A DNA stretch of 64,000 bases from Flavobacterium sp. KACC 22761 (lineage in GTDB: Bacteria > Bacteroidota > Bacteroidia > Flavobacteriales > Flavobacteriaceae). Under the pieces are notes generated by a model. That model was not told the origin of the DNA and did not search any database. It saw nothing but the letters and a program-made list of their open reading frames with translations. The stretch spans positions 1,302,001 to 1,366,000 of the forward strand of contig NZ_CP139148.1 of assembly GCF_034058155.1 (NCBI RefSeq), read 5' to 3'. The first letter of the stretch is position 1. Each line of letters starts with the position of its first letter. Positions 16,701-27,900 of the stretch are shown piece after piece. Both the position numbers and the translations under genes were made by a program.

Positions 16701-17483
16701 GCATGTATAACTTATAATCATTTGACCAGCGCCACCAGCTCCACCAACTTGTGCACTTCCTAAAAGTGAATTCATTGCGCCTCCGCCTCCGCCTCCGGGA
16801 GGAGCCCCTGCATTTCCTGGGGCATTTCCTAAAACCAAACTTGTTATCCCTAAACCTCCCGCACCACCTCCGGTATCTCCGCCTTTTCCACCGGCACCAG
16901 AACCTAGTAACAATCCTATAACACCTGTATTTCCTGATCCACCATCGACACCTGAGGTTTTTTTTATAGAACCAAATGAATCTGTATCTAATCCTCCCTT
17001 ACCACCGGCGGGAGTTCCTGCTGAATTATTTGATGTACCACCTTTTCCGCCGGCCGCTAAAAGAATACCTTCATATCCCACAATAGTAGAATTCCCACCT
17101 GAAGCTCCATTGGCAGTAGCGCCAGCCACCTTAATACTTAAACTAGCACTTGGTATCGTGGTAATTTTTCCTTTTACATAAGCACCCCCACCGCCGCCTC
17201 CACCGCTGCGTCCGTCTACCGTAGCTCCGCTGGCACCACCACCAGAGCCACCTGCGCCCCATGCCTCAACATCCATTGAAGTGACTCCAGCGGGAACATA
17301 TAAAGTTCCATCTGATGAATAAGTGTGTGGTGGCTGTGCCCATAAAGAGTTGCACAAAAAAAGCAACAGCAAACATAATTGCATTTTTTTTATGCAAGCA
17401 AATATTTTTTGTTGCTTTGAATTAACTAAAATTGAAATCGAAAATTGAAAAGAAAATAATGATGTAAGTAGATTTTTTTTCAT
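13734..17483 (-). CDS. Giant secreted adhesin-like protein, glycine-rich N-terminus, T9SS type C-like signal
   Basis: 1249 aa from the ATG at 17483. The frame is open to 17555, but the upstream part lacks signal character. The leader is unusually long: MKKNLLTSLFSFQFSISILV, then a second hydrophobic stretch MQLCLLLLFLCNSLWAQ beginning at the ATG at 17384, which is an alternative start. A glycine-rich domain follows (~60-250, many GG/GGG runs, opening DVEAWGAGGSGG), resembling the glycine-rich tips of phage adhesins. Next come Ig-like/PKD-like repeats with recurring cysteines (~250-700). The final ~535 residues (from TWNGTTW at about 15343 to the stop) are shared with the next three large genes and end in VLLVKVTLENG...KKVAF, a ChiA-like T9SS signal. 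I infer a cell-surface or secreted protein that binds polysaccharide or another surface. Confidence 0.82.
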   Translation of the reverse strand: MKKNLLTSLFSFQFSISILVNSKQQKIFACIKKMQLCLLLLFLCNSLWAQPPHTYSSDGTLYVPAGVTSMDVEAWGAGGSGGGASGATVDGRSGGGGGGGAYVKGKITTIPSASLSIKVAGATANGASGGNSTIVGYEGILLAAGGKGGTSNNSAGTPAGGKGGLDTDSFGSIKKTSGVDGGSGNTGVIGLLLGSGAGGKGGDTGGGAGGLGITSLVLGNAPGNAGAPPGGGGGGAMNSLLGSAQVGGAGGAGQMIISYTCPTYNITGVSASPVCSSSGNTTILLTSTSALLPVGTYTVTYNLSNPTNTGLTVSMTVTTAGSGSFLLSGFTTASTRDITITKLTSGDCFSNVTVGNTASIVISSPSVGGTVGGGTTICSGLTSGVLTLTGNTGAVLNWEYSVSPFSVWTPITNTATTYTSGPLTQTTQFRAVVQNGGCASANSIATTVTVNPIPVPTFSVQPASSVCVNTDVTYTTQGGQTNYVWTIPGIAGTDYSIISGGISSINSTVTLQWLTSGNKTVSVKYSSNGCVAVTSASNTTTATKTERGVVNGGLHVCQGNPSPLLTLNSYVGTIVRWEYAEAIPYVWQPIAHTGITYQPGILTTSTSYRAIVKNGICAEEASIETRIDVDPIPAAPNILSFTQPTCNVPTGSIVLNGLSGSGNILQSDGTVITNRPYSGNSITISGLIPGKYKFAVDNNCLITYSTEITIQANTWNGTTWSYGTPPTVDNIVDFQEDYNLGNDINACSCTISNEAAVTIQNGKTLNVVNGIHVLNGTLTFADGASILQSNPDTNLNTGIIYYKRNSQPIRQADYVYWSSPVKNQKLIDVSSETAPDKYFSYDGTKWIGESRNNVMTVGKGYIIRGPETFSNTARYLFPTVFKGTPNNGDIAGETVTANKFYLIGNPYPSALHADDFIEANKTLLDGTLYFWTHNTPVVLVGAYQYSTDDYATYNLTGGVGTGSAAPSGTKPGNNGYPPLGYIAAGQSFFAETIAAGTIVFNNSMRRGGNKNSQFFKIDGESKETIEKNRVWLNMTNTEGAFKQLMVGYVEGATNEYDKKYDGTSFDANKYLDFYSINEEHKLVIQGRALPFKSSDMVPLGYRTTLAGDFTISIYQVDGKLTVQPIYLEDKKMGKIHDLRKGNYTFSTEIGTFSDRFVLRYTDKSLGVEEVVSDENNIKVIIKSNDMKVISTKESISQVAVFDLSGRLLFEKKNINATELQILNFRSANQVLLVKVTLENGNTTTKKVAF

Positions 17484-17992
17484 AATGTGGCATTTTAAAA
17501 AATTAAAAAAAGAATCTAGCGGATACAGAATCATCTTTAATAATGAATACCTCAAAACATTAACAAAATACAGGGCGTACTTTGATACAAACGTAAATTC
17601 AGAAACAAAATACTACTGTTTCTAAAGTAAAGTATTAAAATTAAAAATAGAATTTAAGGCAAATAAATAGACTTATTATTTTCTGCAGAAGTCAATAAAA
17701 TGTAATACAACGGGCTTTTATGTTGTTTGTCGAATCAAAACAACAACAAGGTACGATTTTATTTACAATAATTAAAAAAAATAACTTATAAATCAAGACT
17801 TTAACATTATTGCTTACAATTAACTCAAATGATGAGAAAAGAAAAAAGATATTAAAGTGCCAATTATGCTTTTTTACTTCCGTTAGGAAACAAAAAAAAT
17901 CCACCCCAAAAAGGAATGGATTTTTATAATTTAATCCAAAAAAAAACGCCAGCCAAGAGTCAATTTCGAAAAATAAAATGCAAAAATTTGAT
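17484..17992. promoter_or_regulatory. Spacer with candidate adhesin promoter and delta-60 gene terminator
   Basis: No gene found. On the minus strand a -7-like box (TACGTTTG, 17595-17588) lies ~105 nt before the adhesin start but lacks a well-spaced TTG. A short hairpin with arms 17895-17903 and 17917-17925 (AAAAATCCA/TGGATTTTT) sits 68 nt past the stop of the next gene and probably terminates it. Confidence 0.4.
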
Positions 17993-20900
17993 TTAAAAAA
18001 TGATCTTTTTTGTCTCTACAAAACCATTTTGCAAAGTCACTTTTACAAATAAAACTTGGTTTGTAGAATTAAGATTCTGGATGTGAAAACTAGAGGCATC
18101 AATTTTAGTTTTTTTATAGAGTACTTTTCCTGTAAGGTCAAAAATTGAAGCTTCATTAATAGTCTCTTGTGATGCATAAATATTAATTTGCCGATCTTTA
18201 ACCGAAACAAAAACCAAATTTGCAACTTCTTCAAAATCATCAACCTCTAATTTTTTATCAAGGTATTTTAATTCAAATCTAGCATCAAAGGTTCCTTGCT
18301 TTGTTTTAAATGTATATGGCGAATCTTTCAAATTATGGATTACATTTAACTCTTTATCCTCAACATAAATATTTACGTCAGAAAACTTATTATCAATACA
18401 ATCAATGCTTAAACTCAAATTACCTTCAATGGTACACATATAACCAAGCCGTACTGAATCCGTTTGTTCAAAAGGGAAAGCTCTACCTTGAATGACTAAT
18501 TCCTTATCTTGTGATATACTGTAAAAGTCAATAAACTTATTGCCGTTGAAAGATTCTGCATCATAACTAATATCATAATCATTTGTTGCTCCGTTAATGT
18601 AGCCTATTAAAATTTGCTTGAAAACACCTTCCTCATTTTTTAAATCAAGCCAAATTCTTTGCCTTTCAATATCATTCTTTTGAATTTTATCCCTTTTTGT
18701 CGGTTTGTAAAATGATTTATTTTTTTCCTTCATTCGCATTCCGTCATTAAATTCAATTGTACCTGAATTTTGACTTGCAACAAAAAAAGCTTGGCCCGCT
18801 CCAACTGTATTATCTGGAATTGTTTCATTAATGCCACTTGACAAGGCACCACGAGTTCCAACTCCTCCCAATAAGTTATAAACTGCATAATCATCAGAAG
18901 TATATTTATTGTTGGTTATTGGGGTGTTGTGCGTCCACAAGTAAATTGTTCCTTTAATTTTTGAGGCATTTTCCTTTAAAAATAAGTCAGCATTGAGTGT
19001 TGAGGGATATGGATTACCAATCAAATTAAAACTATCTGCTGGTCCCATCTTAACTTGTATCTTTCCATTGTTTGGCACTCCCTTAAATGTTGCAGTATAA
19101 ATTCTAGGAGTGCTTTCAGAAAAATCCTTTGGCCCTTGGATAATATAACCTGTACCAGATAGCATATTGTTTGACCCACTTTCAGACTTCCAATTTTTTG
19201 CATTCGGATCATAGGTTAAAAATCGATCTGATGCTGTATTTGGTGAAAGATCAATTAATTTTTGATTTCCAACCGGAGATGACCAATAGGTAAAATCTGA
19301 TTTTAAAATAGGTGATGAATTACGTTTTAAATGAATAATACCTGTATTTTTTATATCATCATCATACTGATATAAATTTGCTGAATCTTCTAAAATCAAA
19401 GTTCCTAAGCCCGAATAAGCAAATTCGAGACTCAAAGTATTACCGCTCAACAAAGTAACCTTTTTGCCTTCATCGATCGTACAACTACAGACATTCGCAA
19501 TTATCAAATCTGGATAATCATCTTTGAAAAACAGTTCTTTTCCGCCTGACGGAAAACCATTTGACCACGAATTTCCGTTCCATGTTGTTGATTCTAAACA
19601 AAGTTTTAATCTCGCAATTCTGTGTTTTGAAATTCCAGAAACCGAATTAAAGTCACCTCCAACCAAGAGTTTATAATCAGAAGAAAAGCTCATTGCAAAT
19701 GCTTTATTATTTAAACGAGCATCAAAAGAAGCATCAACAGCACCCGATTTTAATAATCGTATTAACCGTAATGATGTTGAACCGTTGTATGTTCCTGAAA
19801 AAGTTCCACCAACTAAAATACGATCGTCAGGTTGCACCAAAATAGTTCGAACATCTCCCTTGCTAAAACCCGAACCTGACTGAAATGTAGTATCTAAACT
19901 TCCATTTGAGTTGAGTCTTAGAATTCTTCTTTGCGTGACTTTGTTAAAAGTCAAAAAGTTGCCTCCTAAAACTATTTTTTGATCAGACTGTATTGCTAAA
20001 GCATATACATTATTATTGAATCCATCACCTATGTTGAAGCTAGTATCAATGCTTCCGTCGGGATTTAAACGAATTAAATGTGAATATTGGACTCCGTTAA
20101 AAGTACTAAATCGACCTCCTAATAAAATTTTGCCATCAGGCTGAATTAAAATGGCTTCTATAATGCCATCAGCACCTGATCCTGTATTGAAACTACTATC
20201 TCTAGATCCATCTGGCATAAGCCGAATAATTTTGCCAGCACTTACATCATTGTATTTTGCAAAGTTGCCCGCCACAATGATTTTCCCATCTGACTGAATC
20301 TCCATTGCATACACCTGACTATTAAACCCAGATGTTACATTGAATGAAGCATCGACAGTCCCATCGGGCAAAACTCGAACAATTCTATTAATCAATGTTT
20401 CATTATATTTTGTAAAGTTTCCACCTAGAATAATTTTCCCGTCTGATTGCAAAACCGCGGTTTTAATTAAATTATTCGCTCCTAGTTGTCCCGAATTAAA
20501 TTCAGGATCAGAAGAACCGTCTTCTAAAAGTTTCGCAATTCTCAAAGCAATATTACCATTGAACTTTTTAAAATTGCCCACTACTACACTTTCTCCATTT
20601 TCTAAAGAAAGAATTTTAAATACCGAATTGTCAAAACCAATTCCTGATGCTAAATATCCAGTATCGTACTCTCCTTCTGAATCAATTTTTGCCAATTTTC
20701 CTTGATTCAAACCATCAAAAACAGAAAACGAACCTCCAATATACCAAGCTCCTTCGGCATCAGTTTCTAAAGCATAAACCGATGCTGATGCAGGACCTGA
20801 ACCAAAATCTATATCATTTTTCAAAAAACCTGAACTGTCTAGATAACAAACTCGATTAACACTAGTTCCATTATAATTTCCTGAAAAAGATCCTCCGACC

Positions 20901-21841
20901 ATAATATTCCCAAAAGGATCAATCTTACAAGTGTAAACGATTCCGGAACTAAATCCTGTTCCTGTATAGAAAGTCGTATCAATCGCGCCATCTTGCATAA
21001 GCCTTATAATTCCATTTGCAGCAGTACCATTAAAAGTGGTGAATTTTCCACCGAGAATAATCTTTCCGTCTGGCTGCACTTCCATAGCGTGGACTTCGGC
21101 ATCAAAACCTTCTCCAATATTAAAACTCGGATCAAGTTGTCCATCATTATTTAAACGAACAATTCGATTGGTTGCCACATTATTAAAAACAGTAAAGTTT
21201 CCTGAAATCAGAATCTTTCCATCTGTCAAAACCTTCACATTTGTTACTGTAGATTTAAAGCTTGATGAAAAAGAAGTGTCCAGAGCACCATTGGTGAGAA
21301 TTCTTGCAACGTAACTTTTTGCCACACCATTATATTTTGTAAAACTGCCTGTTATGACTATTTTTCCGTCTACCTGTAATGCGATACCATAAATAATTCC
21401 CGTTTCGGCACCAATTAAAGTATTAAATGATGCATCATAGCTTCCGTCAATATTTAATCGAATAAGTCTTCCCGCATTTATGCCATTGTAGGAAGTAAAA
21501 CCGCCTCCAACAATTATTTTGCCGTCAGGCTGAATGCATGTTGCATACACTTTTCCGTTGAAACCTGTTCCGGTATCAAAACTTTCGTCAATAGTACCGT
21601 CTGGTTTTAATCGCGTCAAATAAGGTGACGAACTTCCGTTTATATTTAGATATTCACCACCAACTATTAAATTTTGATCCGATTGTAAAGACAAAGTCTG
21701 AACTGGAGCATCAAAACCGTCACCAATTAGACCGTCATCAATAGTGTTAAAAGTAATGTCAACTTTTCCCTGTTGTGCGTAAATAAAAGTATTTCCCAGA
21801 AACACAATTAAGAGTATTGTATAAAGTAATTTTCTAATCAA
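17993..21841 (-). CDS. Secreted delta-60 repeat protein with T9SS type C-like signal
   Basis: 1282 aa. Signal peptide MIRKLLYTILLIVFLGNTFIYAQ. Residues ~25-740 are about 14 tandem delta-60 repeats of ~50 aa, each reading roughly QPDGKIILGGNFTKYNG...RIVRLNPDGSIDTSFN. Such arrays are thought to form beta-propeller-like structures. The last ~535 residues (from TWNGNSW near 19586) are the module shared with the neighbouring giant genes: SPVGNQKLIDLS, GTGYIIQGPKDFS, NPYPSTLNADLF, YLWTHNTPI, RIWLDLKNEEGVFKQILIGY, FIDFYSIS, and the tail NQVLFVKVTLQNGFVETKKIIF. It lies in tandem with the two flanking paralogues. The signal and tail indicate T9SS export; the ligand is unknown. Confidence 0.88.
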   Translation of the reverse strand: MIRKLLYTILLIVFLGNTFIYAQQGKVDITFNTIDDGLIGDGFDAPVQTLSLQSDQNLIVGGEYLNINGSSSPYLTRLKPDGTIDESFDTGTGFNGKVYATCIQPDGKIIVGGGFTSYNGINAGRLIRLNIDGSYDASFNTLIGAETGIIYGIALQVDGKIVITGSFTKYNGVAKSYVARILTNGALDTSFSSSFKSTVTNVKVLTDGKILISGNFTVFNNVATNRIVRLNNDGQLDPSFNIGEGFDAEVHAMEVQPDGKIILGGKFTTFNGTAANGIIRLMQDGAIDTTFYTGTGFSSGIVYTCKIDPFGNIMVGGSFSGNYNGTSVNRVCYLDSSGFLKNDIDFGSGPASASVYALETDAEGAWYIGGSFSVFDGLNQGKLAKIDSEGEYDTGYLASGIGFDNSVFKILSLENGESVVVGNFKKFNGNIALRIAKLLEDGSSDPEFNSGQLGANNLIKTAVLQSDGKIILGGNFTKYNETLINRIVRVLPDGTVDASFNVTSGFNSQVYAMEIQSDGKIIVAGNFAKYNDVSAGKIIRLMPDGSRDSSFNTGSGADGIIEAILIQPDGKILLGGRFSTFNGVQYSHLIRLNPDGSIDTSFNIGDGFNNNVYALAIQSDQKIVLGGNFLTFNKVTQRRILRLNSNGSLDTTFQSGSGFSKGDVRTILVQPDDRILVGGTFSGTYNGSTSLRLIRLLKSGAVDASFDARLNNKAFAMSFSSDYKLLVGGDFNSVSGISKHRIARLKLCLESTTWNGNSWSNGFPSGGKELFFKDDYPDLIIANVCSCTIDEGKKVTLLSGNTLSLEFAYSGLGTLILEDSANLYQYDDDIKNTGIIHLKRNSSPILKSDFTYWSSPVGNQKLIDLSPNTASDRFLTYDPNAKNWKSESGSNNMLSGTGYIIQGPKDFSESTPRIYTATFKGVPNNGKIQVKMGPADSFNLIGNPYPSTLNADLFLKENASKIKGTIYLWTHNTPITNNKYTSDDYAVYNLLGGVGTRGALSSGINETIPDNTVGAGQAFFVASQNSGTIEFNDGMRMKEKNKSFYKPTKRDKIQKNDIERQRIWLDLKNEEGVFKQILIGYINGATNDYDISYDAESFNGNKFIDFYSISQDKELVIQGRAFPFEQTDSVRLGYMCTIEGNLSLSIDCIDNKFSDVNIYVEDKELNVIHNLKDSPYTFKTKQGTFDARFELKYLDKKLEVDDFEEVANLVFVSVKDRQINIYASQETINEASIFDLTGKVLYKKTKIDASSFHIQNLNSTNQVLFVKVTLQNGFVETKKIIF

Positions 21842-21932
21842 AATCTAATCAATAAAAAATTTTTACGAATTTTCTTAAAATTAAAAATTGATTTATAAAT
21901 AGACAATACCCACTTTTGGTGATTTTTCAAAT

Positions 21933-21976
21933 AAAAAAAGAACCACTTCCTATAGTAAGAAGTGGTTCTTTTTTTT
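21933..21976 (-). terminator. Terminator between two giant secreted-protein genes
   Basis: 17-bp stem, arms 21933-21949 and 21959-21975, with A-run and T-run. It lies 24 nt past the stop of the 2079-aa gene and ends its transcript. Confidence 0.85.
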
Positions 21977-21999
21977 ATGTGAAAATTATTTTTTTTAAA

Positions 22000-24900
22000 T
22001 TATTGAAAAATTAATTTTCTGGTTGTTTTGTATCCGTTTTCAAGAGTGATATCAATTAATAAAACTTGATTGCTCGATTGTAAGTTTGAAATTTGTAATT
22101 CATTTGAACCTACTTTCTTTTTATCATAAAGCAGTTTTCCTGCTGTATCGAAAATGACAACCTCTTTGATTGTTTCATTTGAAGACAATACCTTAATCGC
22201 TTTATCTTTAACAGAAACTGTAATGCCTTTTTCAGTATTTTCAAAATCACCAGCTCCTAAAGATTTATTGGTGTATTTAAGGACAAGTCGATCTCCAAAA
22301 GTTCCAATTTCGGTATTGAAAGTAAAGTTACTCTTGGTCAAATCATGGATTGTTCCAGTCTTTTTATCTTCAATAAAAATGGCTTGAGAAGTCATGCTTC
22401 CATCAACTTGAGCAATTGAAATTGTAAAATCTCCAGCAATTGTTGTACGATAGCCTAATGGCACTTCATCAATATCAGTAAATGGCAAGCCACGTCCTTG
22501 AATAACTAATTTCTGATTATCATTAATACTGTAAAAATCTAAATATTGATTTCCATCAAACGTTCTTCCATCATATAGTCTATCATAACTATTAGTTGCG
22601 CCTTCAACATAAGCCACTAATAATTGTTTGAAAGCTCCTCCTTCGTTAGTCATATTCAACCAAACACGATTTTTTTCAGTTGTTGCCGTTTTTGAAGTTT
22701 TTCCTGGTTTAAAGAACTGACCATTTAAACCACCCGCTAATCGCATTGAATTATCATACGTTACATTTCCAGAAGCAAAAGTTCCTACGAAGAAAGCTTG
22801 GCCCGCACCAATATAACCGCTTGGCGGATCAACATTAGGCGTGTCAAGTGAACCATTAGAAGCTGATGGTGCCGCTGTTGATGTACCACCACTCAAATTA
22901 TAAACTGCATAATCATCTGTTTTATATTGATAAGCACCGCTCAAAACTACTGGAGTATTATGTGTCCAAAAATACAATGTCCCATCTAATATTGTTTTGT
23001 TTGTATTAATAAACTTATCAGCATTCAACGCTGAAGGGTAAGGATTTCCTAATAAGTAAAATTGTCCTCCAACCATTGCTTCACCAGTAAAAGTACCATT
23101 TTGTGGCGTGCCGATAAACTCACCTGTAAAATCAGTTTTGGTTGTATTTGAGTACGTATCAGGTCCACGAATAATGTATCCTTTACCAGCAACCATAACG
23201 GTAGTCCTTGGTGTAAATACCCATTTAGTTCCATCATATGCAAATAATTTCGATCCACTTGAAAATGGAGAAACTCCTGCTAAAGTCCAATTTTTAACCG
23301 GCGTTGACCAATACACGTAATCAGCTTGACGGATTTTACCTGCGTAACGTTCATACTTAATACTTCCTGTGTTTAAATTATTGTCTGTGTTAATCTGCAT
23401 TAAATTTGAGCTATCCTTAAACGTTAAAGTACTTCCCGAAGTCACATGCACGCCACGCTCGACAGTCAATGTTTTTTTAGTATCTACAATTACTTTTGCA
23501 GTATTACTTACTGTCACTGAACAATACGTTACATCTGCCGTTACTGTATAATCGCTCGCAAAATCTACATAATCATCAGATGTTGGAGCTCCATATGTCC
23601 ATGAAGTGCCTCCAGTGAATGTATTAGCAAGTATTACTACTGGTGCTGAATAGGTTGCTGTACAACCATTATCTAAAGCAAATTTATATGTTCCTGGCTG
23701 TAATTGACCTATCGTTGGTGTACTCGAAGTAAAAGTTCTACTAACAACTGTACTACCATTATCTATAAATAAATTTCCTGATGCTGGCAAACCGCCTAGT
23801 GTTACACTTCCTCCATTTGTTGAACATAGTGGCCGTGTAATTGTGCCAACGGTTGGCGCAGGATAATTTGGCTTAATTGTTAAAGTAGTAGTTGCTGTAT
23901 TTGAACAGCCTCCGCTTGTAACCGTATACACAACCGTTACATCTCCTGCATTACCAGCTGTAACAACTCCCGATCCATTGATCGTTGCTGTTCCTGTACC
24001 GTTAACAATTGACCATGACCCTCCACTTGTGGCATTTGTAAAGGCTGGCGTTGTTAATGTTGTACATACTGTTGATGCTCCCCCTGTGATTGGGGATACT
24101 GTTGGAGTTGGGGTCACGGTAATCGCGCTAGTTACCAATGCTGACGGGCCGTTGCAGCCGTTTGCCACAACGCTCACCGTAGCAGTTCCTGAAAAACCGG
24201 ATGCCCAAGTGACAGTTCCTGCTGTTCCAGTACCCGAAATCGTGTTCCCGGTTCCGCTGACGCTCCAAGTGTATGAAGTTGCGTTAGTCGCTAACGTCGT
24301 ATAAGCCGTCGGAGAGCTTCCCTGACAGATAGTCGAAGAACCTGACGGTGCGCTCGGCAATCCAACTGTCGGAGTAACCGTAACTATTGTTGATGCCGAT
24401 GCTGACGGACCGTTGCAGCCGTTTGCCACAACGCTCACCGTAGCAGTTCCTGAAAAACCGGATGCCCAAGTGACAGTTCCTATTGTTCCAGTACCCGAAA
24501 TCGTGTTCCCGGTTCCGCTGACGCTCCAAGTGTATGAAGTTGCGTTAGTCGCTAACGTCGTATAAGCCGTCGGAGAGCTTCCCTGGCAGACCGTCGAAGA
24601 ACCTGACGGTGCGCTCGGCAATCCAACTGTCGGAGTAACCGTAACTATTGTTGATGCCGATGCTGACGGGCCGTTGCAGCCGTTTGCCACAACGCTCACT
24701 GTAGCAGTTCCTGAAAAACCGGATGCCCAAGTGACAGTTCCTGCTGTTCCAGTACCCGAAATCGTGTTCCCGGTTCCGCTGACGCTCCAGGTATATGAAG
24801 TTGCGTTAGTCGCTAATGTCGTATAAGCCGTCGGAGAGCTTCCCTGGCAGACCGTCGAAGAACCTGACGGTGTGCTCGGCAATCCAACTGTCGGAGTAAC

Positions 24901-27900
24901 CGTAACTATTGTTGATGCCGATGCTGACGGGCCGTTGCAGCCGTTTGCCACAACGCTCACCGTAGCAGTTCCTGAAAAACCGGATGCCCAAGTGACAGTT
25001 CCTATTGTTCCAGTACCCGAAATCGTGTTCCCGGTTCCGCTGACGCTCCAAGTGTATGAAGTTGCGTTAGTCGCTAATGTCGTATAAGCCGTCGGAGAGC
25101 TTCCCTGGCAGATAGTCGTTGAACCCGATGGAGCGCTTGGCGTACCAACTGTCGGGGTAACCGTCCAATTCAATGTATTTCCTGTGGCTGTTGTACAGCC
25201 GGTTCCTGTCGATGTTCTTCTTGATTCTATTGTGTTGATTCCGGCTACTGCTGCAAAACTTGGGACTGCAGTACTCCAAGAACCAAAACCTGATCCAGTA
25301 TCATAACGGTACTCATCCTGGGATGTTCCCGCACCTCCAGTCCCGGCAGTAGTAAGGGTCATTGTCAGGGTTGTGCCAGCACAGACTGTAGCCACATTTG
25401 GACTCTTCGCAATTACTGGCCCTACTGGTACCGCAGTCACTGAAAGCGAAACTGCCTGTGTTGCTGTACATCCATTTCCATTTGTAATTGTCATTGTTCC
25501 TGAATATGTTCCAATAGCGGTACCCGCAGGAATTGCAATATTAGTTATATTACCGCCTCCTGCTGCAAATATAAATGCTGTTGTATTTTGATCAGGAATC
25601 GTAGCCCAATCAATACTATAGCTTGTAGGGTTGTTAGTTGTATTTGAATAAGCCATAGTTCCAATTTGAGCACTTGAACTCAAACAAGCTGCCACAGCTC
25701 CTGCTGTTGTTATTGTTGGAGCCGGATTTGTTGATGTTACAGCCCATGACCCTGTATTGGTACAACCTTTTAATGAAGTTACCAAATTATAAGTTCTAGC
25801 TGTTAAGCCAGTTATATTTTTAGTTGTTGCAGTAAAACCTGCCGGAGTAGAAGTCCAAGAATAAGAGTACGGATCGGTCCAAACCGGAGAGTTGACAAGA
25901 GCTCCTGAAGGCGCTGAACTTCCTACAGAAGCAACTGTTGCTCCTGTACCTTCATTAAAACTATAACCTGCTAATAATCCTGTTTGAGATCCATTGTAAA
26001 CTACAAAACCTGATGATAGATTAGCAACCTCTGTTGTGGAAAGCGCCCTATTCCAAAATCCTAATTTAAAAACTTCACCTGTATACCCCCCACCAGTAGC
26101 ATCTAGTGTTCCCCAACCGAATTTTGTACTATAAGTACTTGACCCATAATTTGAAACGGCACTTCCACCTGAAACCTTCATGGAACCATCGACATACATT
26201 TTTATTCCGCCAGCTGTTCCGTCGGCCGTTACTGCAATATGATGCCAGCCATTATCGTTTGGATAATAGGTACTTAATGACATATCAACCTGACCTGCAG
26301 TAGCTGACCAACACATTAAGTTTCCATTTATAAAACCCATCTCTACAGCATCATTTTGTCCAAAAAGGGACATTCTGTTTGCTGCTATAGCAGTTGCGCG
26401 ATCAAATTTAACCCAACCTTCAATTGTAAAGGCTGCTCTATTTGAAAGTAATTGCGTTCCCAAATCAACAGATTGATCACTGGCACTTGTAAAAGCTAAT
26501 GACGCCGGTGATACTGCATTTGTAATTGTTATGGTTCCATCAGCAGATGTTGGACATGTTGTATTTACCACTGTCGCTGTAGGTGTAGGCGGTGTACTAT
26601 AATTATAAATAGAAATTGGCCCAAAAGTAAGCTTACAAAAAGTCGATGGCTTTGTTGCTACAACAGTGTAATCTCCAGTAGTATTAAATGTACCGAAACT
26701 CAACGCACCTCCTGTTCCTGAAATAGCCGAACCTACAGTGGTTGTACCTCTATATAATTGATAATTAACGCCTACCTCTGAACCAGTTAATCCAAGCGGA
26801 GTTCCTGCAACTGTACTACAATAGCCTCCGCTAGTACCTGTCATTGTAAATGTCGCTAATGCACAATTTGTAGCACTTACATTTATTATTCCAGTTACTG
26901 CGGCGAAAAAAGTATTATTTTGATTAGTTGCCGATGAAGTTGTACTTCCCCATGATCCTGTCACAGTATCTCCTCCTCCCAAAGTAAGCTTATTAGCACT
27001 ATGAGTTAATCCTATTCCTAAATTAGCCACAACCCCCGTAGCAATAGATAAAGTACTGCTTACTGTAGTCGTTGCTGAAAATGTTTTTGTGCCTGAATTA
27101 GACAAAATCAGATTACTATAAGTTGTTGCTTTTACTGTTTGATTTGTACCATTATAATTAACTGTATTCCCAGCTGTTGTTGCTGTAAGAGTTGTAATAG
27201 CAGGTGAGGCTGCAGTAATTTGCAGTACACTGGTCGCAGTAGCATTATTAAAAGTTCCTATAGTACCCGAATTAGCTAAATTAACAGTACCACCAGCATT
27301 ATTAGTAATTCCTGTTATAGCACCAGATCCATTAAGATTAAGTGTTCCTGTATTTATAAAATTTGCAGTTGCAGTTGAAATTGCCCCTGATCCACTTACG
27401 CTCGCAGTTCCTGCATTATTAAAATTTGTTATCGAAACAGTTCCTCCGATGTTAAGTGTTTTTCCAGAAAAATTTGTCAGAGTTCCAGTTCCAGAAAGCG
27501 CCGTCGAAATGGTTAAAGTTCCAATATTATTAGTATATGAACCTGTAACGGCAACATTTTGAAATGTAGTTGAAGTCGAGCCATTTAGCGACTTATTAGC
27601 ACCAGTAAAAGTATGCGACCCTGGACCTGAGATAAGGGTAGTTCCATTATTGGTAAAATTATCTCCAAAAGAATATGCATTATTATCACCATTATTCCCA
27701 GTAGTTGCTTCAGACCATACAGCACCAACATTAAGCGTTACCGTGCCAGTAAAAGTCATAGCCCTACCAGTCCCACTTGTTGATCCAAGGTTTATTGTTC
27801 CGGAAATATCCGTAATTCCTGTTACAGTAAATGGGCGATTAATTGTTGCACTTCCTCCCGAATCAATTGTAAAATTACCCACACTCACTGAGTTATTCGT

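Noticed and set aside
24110..25155. Regular repeats resembling a CRISPR array
   Set aside because: The units are 261 bp, in frame and coding; there are no short repeats with unique spacers and no cas genes.
24284..25279. Repeated 61-81 aa minus-strand ORFs in a shifted frame
   Set aside because: They are frame-shifted readings of the GC-rich tandem repeat inside the giant gene. Each copy yields the same shadow, so the repetition is not independent evidence of coding.
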